From Cyanobacteria bacterium HKST-UBA02 (GTDB taxonomy: Bacteria; Cyanobacteriota; Vampirovibrionia; Obscuribacterales; Obscuribacteraceae): a DNA stretch of 9,554 nucleotides. The stretch is taken from positions 1 to 9,554 of the forward strand of contig JAGQHH010000375.1 in NCBI GenBank assembly GCA_020431945.1, given 5' to 3'. Numbering within the stretch: the stretch's first letter is position 1; the number at the start of each line of letters is the position of its first letter. The position numbers and the translations under genes were made by a program. Below the pieces are notes generated by a model. It saw nothing but the letters and a program-made list of their open reading frames with translations. It was not told the DNA's origin and ran no database searches. Positions 1 through 6,493 of this stretch are shown one piece after another.

Positions 1-80
1 CCGCCTTCGCCGAGACAATAGAGGATCTTGTACTTCTCGTAGAAGATGCTCCCGGCTTTGAGCTCCCCAGATTCGTCCAA
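1..80 (-). CDS. Ser/Thr protein kinase, N-terminal fragment (runs off left edge)
   Basis: This is the first 26 codons of a second Hanks-type kinase, cut by the window edge. Read on the minus strand from a TTG codon at 80-78 it gives an acidic N-terminus, then AGSIFYEKYKILYCLGEGG. This matches in spacing and pattern the start of the complete kinase just upstream (PGSLLLDKYLIDREIGEGGMG). The final GEGG is the beginning of the glycine-rich ATP loop (GxGxxG). TTG was chosen because no ATG or GTG is available between the preceding stop and the conserved part, and because a GAGG Shine-Dalgarno sequence lies 8 nt before it. It follows the complete kinase by 10 bp, so the two are probably in one operon and likely arose by duplication. 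The catalytic part lies outside the window, so activity cannot be judged. The family call rests on 26 residues plus similarity to the neighbour. Confidence 0.72.
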   Translation of the reverse strand, partial: MDESGELKAGSIFYEKYKILYCLGEG

Positions 81-88
81 GCTGTTTA

Positions 89-92
89 CCTC
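89..92 (-). promoter_or_regulatory. Ribosome binding site for the second kinase
   Basis: On the minus strand GAGG at 92-89 lies 8 nt before the TTG at 80-78. Its first two bases are the last two bases of the TGA stop (93-91) of the preceding kinase. Overlap of the stop with the Shine-Dalgarno sequence suggests translational coupling of the two kinases and supports the TTG start. Confidence 0.55.
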
Positions 93-2550
93 AGGGAATC
101 TTGTTATTCCCGCCGGGCAAACTATCAATCTCTCCCTGGATTGCCCTGGCCTCTTTCTCTCGACCGAGGCCGTTCATTATATTGAGCCTCTGGCCGAGGA
201 TGACGGACATGCCGGAATAGGGAGTCGGGCTCTTCCTTGCCAGCTCGAGGCAAGCATCATTGATGGCCAGGGCGCCCTCCGGATCTTTCCGCAGCTGTCG
301 AAGGTGGCAGGCAAGGACGAAAGCCTCGCAGGCGTCATTGAGAGCGCCCTGATCTTTCGGATTGATTTTAGTTAGAATCGGCAGGGCTCTGCCGACCCAG
401 AGCTCCGCCTCAGTCAAGCGATCGAGATAGCGGTAGCAATCAGCCACCCGGGAGGCAGCTACCGCTGATGGCACGTCTTCGAGGGGAAGGAGTTTGCCAC
501 CAAGAGCGATGGCATCCTCGAAAAACTTCTGGGCTTTCAGCTTTTCGCCCCTGTCCCTGGCATGACAGCCGAGAACCCTGTACCACTGAATGCGCTCCGG
601 CAGAGTCCTATCACCGAGAGGCTCCATTGCCTTGATTCCCTCCAGGGCGGCTTGCTCGGCCCTGTCAATTTGACCGGCAGGTCGGAAGAGCCAGTAGAGG
701 CTCGAGCAGGCATCAGCCATAACCATAGGCTCCTTGGCCTGCTTGGCTACCGAGAAGGTTTGACGATAGGCCTCTTCAGCCTTCTTTAAATGTCCCAGAT
801 TTTGCTCGGCGATACCAATCTGCTTGAAAGTAATACTCAGCTTGAAAGGCACCGGGCTCCTCTGCCTGACCAGAAGCGCGTTGTTCTTCCTGGCTGTGAC
901 CAGGGCTTTATCGTATTTCCCGGCAATGATGTACTGATCGAAACGAGTGGTCAGATCGTTGAAACTGTCAGGCTCGAAAGCGACTTTCGGGTAGGCTGTA
1001 TTAATCCGGATGATGTCTTCGAGCTTGATATCGGGACAATCGCGAAGCTCCACTCGACTCAAAGACGGAAGACTGCGCAGAAGCTCTTCCACCTGGGCGG
1101 GGGTGACATTGGTGCGATTGAGGCTGATTGTCTCGAGAAGGCTCAGGCTCTCGATGCGCTCGAAGGCTTCCGGGGAGAGATGGAGATCGCCGAGATCCAG
1201 AAAGACGAGCCGGGACAGGTTTTCTATACCGGTCAGAGAATGAATTTTCTTGCTGCCCCGGAGAAAGAGCCGGGCAGTATTCGGATAGCGAGAGAGAGCC
1301 TCGATCGAACGATCGGTGAGATAGAGCTTGTCTGTGAGCCTCACTTCGATAACATGGGAAGAAGGGGGCGCCGTCTCCATATTCTTGTCTCTGATCTGAC
1401 GAGCCGAGTCGCCCAGGTCGAGTTCATTCGCCCCTTCCCTGACCGCCTCGAAAGACAAATCAGCAAGATCTTCGATCTTGTCCAGATACTCACCGCTGCC
1501 TATTTTGGACTGCCTGACCGGTGCCGGAGGCGGCTTGTAAAGGACAGCCTGGTAAATCGGAATCGAGATGAGAACGATTAAGACAGCAGTGATCACCGAA
1601 AGCGGTATCAAGAAAGAACGTCTTTTCTCAGCCGGCAGGTGAAAGATAGCCGTGACGACACCGGGCTTCTCCTCGAGAAGCTGCTGCTGGTTTTCGTTAC
1701 CAGGGTCCCGGAGAGTCTCGGCGACCTCCTCGAAACTCCCGGGACGCTCCCGGGGGTCTTTGGCAAGAAGGCTCGAAACGACATCACAGAGCGACTCCGG
1801 AAGCTTGTAATCGACAGCGTCGTGAAGGGATGGCGGGGCTTTGCCCTGGTGCATGGCCATGGTCTCCACTGCGGTAGCCCCGGTAAAAGGAGGGCGGCCC
1901 GCAACAGCGCGAAAGACCATGCAACCGAAAGAGTACATGTCCGATTTTGCCGTCACCTCGCCACCGCCGGCCTGCTCCGGACTCATATAGAGCGGGCTTC
2001 CCAGGACAGAGCCGGCCCGGGTCAGAGACTGCTCGCCGGAGCTTCGCTTGGCGATGCCGAAGTCGATCACCCGGGCGCTCAGAGTGCCGTCGGACTCGTG
2101 CTTGATCAGGACATTGGCCGGCTTGATGTCACGATGGATGACTCCGTGCCGGTGTGCTGAAGCCAGGGCTTCCGCCACCTGGGCAAGAAGCTCCAGGCGG
2201 TCCGCCAGAGGGAAATCCGGCTCGTTATCCAGAAGCTCCCCGAGAGATTCTCCCTCGACCAGCTCGATCACCATGAAAGGCTCACCGCCGGGCGAAATCC
2301 CGAAATCAAAAACTCTTGCGATATTAGGATGAGAGAGCTGGCTGAGGGTGCGAGCCTCGTTCTGAAAGCGAACGAAAGCGCTGTCGCTGTCCTGCAATGC
2401 GCCCAGCACTTTGATGGCGACATCGCGCATGAGTATCTGGTCCCGAGCCCGATAGACCCTGCCCATGCCGCCTTCACCGATCTCCCGATCGATCAGATAT
2501 TTGTCGAGAAGAAGGCTGCCTGGCCGCAGAGCCGAATCATCCGATTCCAT
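91..2550 (-). CDS. Membrane-anchored Ser/Thr protein kinase with leucine-rich and TPR-like sensor region
   Basis: This 819-residue protein should phosphorylate Ser/Thr on partner proteins in response to a signal. Residues about 18-280 form a complete Hanks-type (PknB-like) kinase domain. It has the glycine loop GEGGMG (25-30), the ATP lysine K47 in VAIKVL, the catalytic loop HRDIKPANV (139-147, D141 and N146), the metal-binding DFG (163-165) and SPE in place of APE (190-192). All key residues are present, so it is probably active. A single hydrophobic segment (about 312-334) is the likely membrane anchor. The rest lies on the other side of the membrane: a leucine-rich stretch (about 400-515, with repeats such as LPSLSRVELRDC) and helical TPR-like pairs (about 530-805, e.g. 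NLGHLKKAEEAYRQTFSVAK). Proline-rich residues follow the anchor. It starts 8 bp after the permease stop, with no clear Shine-Dalgarno sequence, and is followed by another kinase. The partner and the sensed ligand are unknown. Confidence 0.93.
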   Translation of the reverse strand: MESDDSALRPGSLLLDKYLIDREIGEGGMGRVYRARDQILMRDVAIKVLGALQDSDSAFVRFQNEARTLSQLSHPNIARVFDFGISPGGEPFMVIELVEGESLGELLDNEPDFPLADRLELLAQVAEALASAHRHGVIHRDIKPANVLIKHESDGTLSARVIDFGIAKRSSGEQSLTRAGSVLGSPLYMSPEQAGGGEVTAKSDMYSFGCMVFRAVAGRPPFTGATAVETMAMHQGKAPPSLHDAVDYKLPESLCDVVSSLLAKDPRERPGSFEEVAETLRDPGNENQQQLLEEKPGVVTAIFHLPAEKRRSFLIPLSVITAVLIVLISIPIYQAVLYKPPPAPVRQSKIGSGEYLDKIEDLADLSFEAVREGANELDLGDSARQIRDKNMETAPPSSHVIEVRLTDKLYLTDRSIEALSRYPNTARLFLRGSKKIHSLTGIENLSRLVFLDLGDLHLSPEAFERIESLSLLETISLNRTNVTPAQVEELLRSLPSLSRVELRDCPDIKLEDIIRINTAYPKVAFEPDSFNDLTTRFDQYIIAGKYDKALVTARKNNALLVRQRSPVPFKLSITFKQIGIAEQNLGHLKKAEEAYRQTFSVAKQAKEPMVMADACSSLYWLFRPAGQIDRAEQAALEGIKAMEPLGDRTLPERIQWYRVLGCHARDRGEKLKAQKFFEDAIALGGKLLPLEDVPSAVAASRVADCYRYLDRLTEAELWVGRALPILTKINPKDQGALNDACEAFVLACHLRQLRKDPEGALAINDACLELARKSPTPYSGMSVILGQRLNIMNGLGREKEARAIQGEIDSLPGGNNKIP

Positions 2551-2558
2551 GGAACTAT

Positions 2559-3959
2559 TTATTCTTTGCCATTGTTGCCGGCGGGCTCAGCACCGATAGC
2601 CCTGAGCTTGCTGTTCCGGTAGCCGTAGAGACCGTAGATGATCAGTCCTACCGGACAGGTGACGGCATAGGCTTTCAGGACGTCCGGCTCCAGGAAGCAT
2701 GCCAGGCAGGCGCAGCCCAGCGCGCCGGCTATCCCGAGGATGGGACTGGCGAGCTTGAGACGAACCGCACCGACACAAACGAAAGTAAAAGCCACCAGAG
2801 TACCCAGGACCATCATATCGGCGATTTTGCCGAAGTCCATGAAACCTGCGATAAGGGCGACGAGCACACCGTTGAGAAGAATGCCGAAGGTGGGATTGCC
2901 ATGCCTGACTTTCTGAAAAACAGGAGGTAGCAATCCATCTTCGGACATATTGCGGAAGATTCTCGGTCCCCCCATGCAGAGCACCAGAAGAACATTGAAG
3001 ATACCCAGGACAGCGCCGAAGGCGATGAACTGCGCGGTCCAGTTTTCGCCCACGCTGGCGAGGAGCTTGGCCAGCGGTGCGGCTGCCTCGCTGCCGACGA
3101 AGAGCTCATTCTTCTGACCGTCGATGAAACAGGGAGCCAGACCGGTAGCCACTCCCATGACGGCTACGTATAAAGCCGCCACGATCCCGACAGTGACATA
3201 GGTGGCTCGCTTGGTATCCTTCTGGCTCTTCGACTCCCGGGCGAAGGTATAGAGCGCGTCAAAACCCACATAAGGAAAAACCGCCACGGCAGCCCCTTCG
3301 AGCACGCCGTTGAAGCCTCTGGGCATGAAAGGCGTCCAGTTCGAAGCATTGACATGGCTGATCCCGAAAGCGAGAAACACCACGAGCAGTACCATCTTCA
3401 AGATCACCAGACAGAAGTTGAGTTTGGCGGATTTGCTCACGCCGCCGAATATAAGGATGATCGTGATGACCGTGACCACGCCGATAGCGATGATATTGAT
3501 TCCGAAACGACCATCATCGGCGGAGGGTCCGGTCCAGAAAGCGGGGACCTCGATGCCCAGGGCGGTCTGCAAATAGACACTCCAGGCGATAGCGACCGCC
3601 GATGCTCCAAAACTGTATTCCATGAAAAGACCGAAAGCCACTATCCAGGCCACCAGCTCGCCGATGGAATGGTAGACATAGCTGTAAGCCGAAACACCAT
3701 GCGGCATCCTGCTGGAGAATCGCTCATAGCAGATTGCCACGATTAGAATCACGAAGCCGGTGATCAGGAAAGAGAGCACTCCGGCAGGACCGGCCTTGCC
3801 GGCGATAATCCCGGGCATGGCAAAAATACCGGCACCAATTGTGGCACCAATTCCCAGACCGGTGAGCATCACCCAGCCGAGATGCTTGGGGGTTTCGGCG
3901 ATAGTGAGATCGTCGGCGGAAGCCGGAACACACCTGAAAAGCTCAGTTGCTAAAGACAT
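2559..3959 (-). CDS. APC-superfamily amino acid permease
   Basis: Inner-membrane secondary transporter that probably imports or exchanges amino acids, driven by H+ or a counter-substrate. About 12 hydrophobic segments can be counted over 466 residues, the usual size and topology for the APC fold. The first carries the unwound-helix signature GIGATIGAGIF that binds the substrate backbone. The sixth has FPYVGFDALYTFARESKS, close to the F-x-Y-x-GFD...E-x-K/N pattern of the cationic amino acid transporter (CAT-like) branch. That branch is my best guess, but the substrate cannot be read from sequence. I chose the ATG at 3959 (MSLATELFRC). An in-frame ATG at 4001 would add 14 residues but has no ribosome site and leaves only 38 bp to the divergent gene. 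It heads a minus-strand cluster with two protein kinases, so it may be co-expressed with them. Confidence 0.9.
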   Translation of the reverse strand: MSLATELFRCVPASADDLTIAETPKHLGWVMLTGLGIGATIGAGIFAMPGIIAGKAGPAGVLSFLITGFVILIVAICYERFSSRMPHGVSAYSYVYHSIGELVAWIVAFGLFMEYSFGASAVAIAWSVYLQTALGIEVPAFWTGPSADDGRFGINIIAIGVVTVITIILIFGGVSKSAKLNFCLVILKMVLLVVFLAFGISHVNASNWTPFMPRGFNGVLEGAAVAVFPYVGFDALYTFARESKSQKDTKRATYVTVGIVAALYVAVMGVATGLAPCFIDGQKNELFVGSEAAAPLAKLLASVGENWTAQFIAFGAVLGIFNVLLVLCMGGPRIFRNMSEDGLLPPVFQKVRHGNPTFGILLNGVLVALIAGFMDFGKIADMMVLGTLVAFTFVCVGAVRLKLASPILGIAGALGCACLACFLEPDVLKAYAVTCPVGLIIYGLYGYRNSKLRAIGAEPAGNNGKE

Positions 3960-4007
3960 CTGATCGGTTTCTCGTGGCTGCTGAAAATGAAATGCTAGCA
4001 TAGCGGC

Positions 4008-4031
4008 TCATATATTGAATTCAGTGTGAGG
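4008..4031 (+). promoter_or_regulatory. Putative promoter and RBS of the hydroxyacyl-CoA dehydrogenase gene
   Basis: The divergent spacer between permease and dehydrogenase (3960-4039) is AT-rich around TCATATATT (4008-4016). TATATT at 4011-4016 is a good -10 candidate, placing transcription start near 4023. No convincing -35 box is seen. ATGAAA at 3987-3992 is at 18 bp but matches only partly. GTGAGG (4026-4031) is the Shine-Dalgarno sequence, 8 nt before the ATG at 4040, and supports that start. The permease promoter must lie in the same spacer on the other strand. AGCATA at 3997-4002 (TATGCT on the minus strand) is a weak -10 candidate for it. Confidence 0.4.
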
Positions 4032-4039
4032 TCTTTCCT

Positions 4040-5278
4040 ATGAAGCTTGAAAGAGCAGCAGTCATCGGTGCCGGCGCAATGGGCGCAGGCATTGCCCAGG
4101 TCCTGAGCCAGGCCGGCATGGAAGTCGTGCTCAAGGATGTAAAGGAAGAATATGTCGAGCGCGGACTGAAGAGCATCAACAAGATGTACGAGTCCCGGGT
4201 CAAGAAAGGCGCTCTCACTAAAGAGCAAGCAGACGAGCGCCTGGCCGCCATCAAAGGGACCGTGAGCTACGACGATATCAAAGACCCTGACATCGTTATC
4301 GAAGCGGCTCTCGAGCAGATCGACATCAAACTCGAAATCTTCAAGACCCTGGACGAAATCTGCCCTGCCAGCACCCTCCTGGCAACAAACACCTCAGCCC
4401 TTTCGGTTTCTGAAATCGCCTCGGTCACCAGACACCCGGGACGAGTCCTGGGTATGCACTTTTTCAACCCGGCCCAGTTCATGAAACTGGTAGAAGTGAT
4501 TCCCGGCGTGATGACCTCGGACAAGACCATAGATCAAGCCATGACCCTCTGCCGGGAGAGCCTCGGCAAGATCCCGGTGCGGGTCAAGGAATGTCCCGGG
4601 TTTCTAGTCAACCGGGTCCTCTTTCCTTATATGAATGAAGCCCTCTGGGCACTGTGCGATGGAACAGGCCCGGTAGAGAAGAGAGTCGAGGAGATCGACG
4701 CGAAAGTGGTGGAATTCGGTCTGCCCATGGGTCCTTTCACCCTCTTCGACATGACCGGCATCGATATCTGCTCCCATGTGGTGGATTTCCTCTACGAAGA
4801 GTATGGTCCGCGCTTCGAGCCCTCGCCCCTGCTCCAGCTCATGGTGAAAGAAGGTCAGCTCGGTCAGAAAACCGGCGCCGGCTTCTATGTGCACGGCGAC
4901 AAGGGTGCGGAGAAAACCGTCAATCCCAAGCTTGCCGGGCTCATCGAAAAGTCCGGGTCCGGCAAGAAAGCCGAGAGCAAGGCTGATTTCGATGCTTTCC
5001 GGGTGATCCTGCCCATGTTCAACGAAGCCGTCTACGCGCTCCAGGAAGACGTGGTCGCTCCCGAGGACGTGGACACCGCCATGCAATATGGCTGCGGTCT
5101 CAAACGCGGTCTCCTCACCATCGCGGCGGACAAAGGTCTGGACTGGTGCCTGTCGGAGCTTTCCTCCTACCAGAAGATTGGCGGCGAGCGTTTCCGACCC
5201 TCCTGGCTTCTCAAGAAGCTCGTAAGAGCGCGGGTCCACGACTTCGCCCCGGAAAAAGAGCCGGTAGCAGCCCGATAG
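4040..5278 (+). CDS. 3-hydroxyacyl-CoA (3-hydroxybutyryl-CoA) dehydrogenase, two C-terminal domains
   Basis: Cytoplasmic NAD(P)-dependent enzyme interconverting (S)-3-hydroxyacyl-CoA and 3-oxoacyl-CoA, used in fatty-acid beta-oxidation or in butyrate/hydroxybutyrate metabolism. The N-terminal Rossmann domain (1 to about 180) starts with VIGAGAMGAGIA, whose G10, G12 and G15 bind the nucleotide. GMHFFNPAQFMKLVEV carries the catalytic pair H140 and E152, and ECPGFLVNR (184-192) is the family hinge. A first C-terminal domain ends in GQKTGAGFY (275-283). A second, degenerate copy follows (about 322-400, with FNEAVYALQEDVVAPEDVD and GGERFRPSWLL). At 412 residues it is longer than single-domain Hbd/PaaH types (about 285) and matches the dehydrogenase half of FadB/FadJ without the enoyl-CoA hydratase half. 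A partner hydratase must be encoded elsewhere. Chain-length preference is not visible. The role is secure; the exact pathway is not. Confidence 0.93.
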   Translation: MKLERAAVIGAGAMGAGIAQVLSQAGMEVVLKDVKEEYVERGLKSINKMYESRVKKGALTKEQADERLAAIKGTVSYDDIKDPDIVIEAALEQIDIKLEIFKTLDEICPASTLLATNTSALSVSEIASVTRHPGRVLGMHFFNPAQFMKLVEVIPGVMTSDKTIDQAMTLCRESLGKIPVRVKECPGFLVNRVLFPYMNEALWALCDGTGPVEKRVEEIDAKVVEFGLPMGPFTLFDMTGIDICSHVVDFLYEEYGPRFEPSPLLQLMVKEGQLGQKTGAGFYVHGDKGAEKTVNPKLAGLIEKSGSGKKAESKADFDAFRVILPMFNEAVYALQEDVVAPEDVDTAMQYGCGLKRGLLTIAADKGLDWCLSELSSYQKIGGERFRPSWLLKKLVRARVHDFAPEKEPVAAR

Positions 5279-5343
5279 TCTCATAGATGATGAAAATCAG
5301 AAATTAGCGATTGGCCGGCGAGCATATGTAGTAAATAAATAGT

Positions 5344-6489
5344 ATGTTCAAGTGGCTGGCTATTTTTGTTCTTCTCTGGTTCATCTGGTTAATCCGGGAA
5401 GTTTTCCCGCCTTTCATCGTGGGCGGCATCATCGCCTACCTGCTTCTGCCCTTCGTCAACTGGGTGGACAGCACTTTCAAGCTGCCCAAGAAGATTGCCG
5501 TAGCCCTGATCTATATAGGGACTTTCGCCAGCCTGGTGACCCTCAGCAACTTTTTCGGCGGTCATATCATGGACCAGGCCACCAACCTGGTCACCCAGCG
5601 GCACGAGATCATGGCCAATCTGCTCGACCAGCTTTCCCAGAGCTATGGCTGGAGCATCGACGTAGAAGAGACCGCCACCGAGCTGGTGGCGGATCTGGAG
5701 GGCTGGTTCGGCAAGCCCGGCGAGATCATGCACATGGGAGAGATTCTCTCGAAAAGCCTGCTCTCTGTCCTGGTCTGTATGGTCTCCTCGATCTATCTGA
5801 TTATCGACAGCGAAAGAGTCGGTCTATTCTTCCTGCGTTTCGTGCCCCCTGACCGGCGCTCCACGGTAGTTCAGCTCTCGGGCCAGATGAATGTCATGCT
5901 GAGCAAATATATAAGGGGCCAGATCTTCCTGGTCATGCTCATGTCTTGCGTGGCTTATATATTCCTGCACTTTGTCTTTCAGCTTAAATACGCTCTGCTT
6001 ATCGCCATCCTCTCGGGCACCCTGGAGATCATCCCGGTCCTCGGTCCCCTCATGGCAATCGGCATGGCGGTCATCGTCGGAGTAGCCCAGCACGGCACCC
6101 AGGTAGCGATTCCCATCTTCCTCTGTTATTGGGTCGCCCGCCTGGTGGAAGACTATCTGGTGATTCCGCGTTTCATAGGCCACGTAGTCGAGCTCCATCC
6201 CCTGGCGATCATCCTGGCAGTCCTCTGCGGAGAGGTCACCGCCGGAGCCCTGGGAATGCTGATTGCGATTCCGGTGGCTGCCGCCATCAAAGAAATCCTG
6301 GACTTCTGCTATCCGCCCGCCGCCTCCGAGATCAACCCCTGGGCAGTCAAAGATGAAGCCGGTCCCCACCAAAAGGGTGAGCCCCCACCACCTGCTCTGG
6401 AGAGCCAGGAAGAGACGATCTCGACTCATCAGACCCAGACTCAAACTCAGACCGTGGACGCCAAGAGCTCGCCCAAAGGCGCTTCCTGA
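5344..6489 (+). CDS. AI-2E/PerM-family transporter
   Basis: Integral membrane protein of 381 residues in the AI-2E (UPF0118/PerM) family. Members have been linked to autoinducer-2 export or Na+/H+ exchange, but most have no proven substrate. About eight hydrophobic segments are visible, with the usual soluble stretch between the early and late ones (about 75-135). Family motifs are present: YLIIDSERVG (151-160), the EIIPVLGPL turn (228-236) and the C-terminal block from GHVVELHPLAIILAVLCG to GMLIAIP (279-310). The last 55 residues are hydrophilic, with a proline run (PPPP) and an alternating QTQTQTQT run, unlike the conserved core. It starts 65 bp after the dehydrogenase, which it could follow in an operon. 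The spacer is AT-rich (CATATG at 5323-5328, TAAATAAAT at 5332-5340), has no Shine-Dalgarno sequence before the ATG and shows no terminator, so start and independent promoter are uncertain. Confidence 0.88.
   Translation: MFKWLAIFVLLWFIWLIREVFPPFIVGGIIAYLLLPFVNWVDSTFKLPKKIAVALIYIGTFASLVTLSNFFGGHIMDQATNLVTQRHEIMANLLDQLSQSYGWSIDVEETATELVADLEGWFGKPGEIMHMGEILSKSLLSVLVCMVSSIYLIIDSERVGLFFLRFVPPDRRSTVVQLSGQMNVMLSKYIRGQIFLVMLMSCVAYIFLHFVFQLKYALLIAILSGTLEIIPVLGPLMAIGMAVIVGVAQHGTQVAIPIFLCYWVARLVEDYLVIPRFIGHVVELHPLAIILAVLCGEVTAGALGMLIAIPVAAAIKEILDFCYPPAASEINPWAVKDEAGPHQKGEPPPPALESQEETISTHQTQTQTQTVDAKSSPKGAS
6430..6453 (+). repeat. Tandem hexamer repeat (four copies of CAGACC-like unit)
   Basis: Four consecutive 6-base units, CAGACC, CAGACT, CAAACT and CAGACC, encode the QTQTQTQT run near the C-terminus of the AI-2E-family protein. 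Copies differ only at the third and sixth bases, so the repeat is partly eroded at synonymous positions. Because the unit is a multiple of three, gain or loss of copies would keep the frame. Confidence 0.75.
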
Positions 6490-6493
6490 TCAG

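Noticed and set aside
790..1581. 263-residue plus-strand open frame opposite the long kinase gene
   Set aside because: It is fully antisense to the kinase, which has complete family motifs. Its translation shows no recognisable domain, and such frames are common opposite GC-rich genes.
3960..4001. Extension of the permease to the ATG at 4001
   Set aside because: The 14 added residues have no membrane or family character, no ribosome site precedes that ATG, and a candidate minus-strand -10 overlaps it. It is kept only as an alternative start.
4604..5284. 226-residue minus-strand open frame opposite the dehydrogenase
   Set aside because: Antisense shadow of a gene with intact Rossmann and catalytic motifs.
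5289..5300. Small hairpin TGAT-GAAA-ATCA in the gap between dehydrogenase and AI-2E-family gene
   Set aside because: Only four weak base pairs and no T-run follow, so it is not a credible terminator and could easily be chance.
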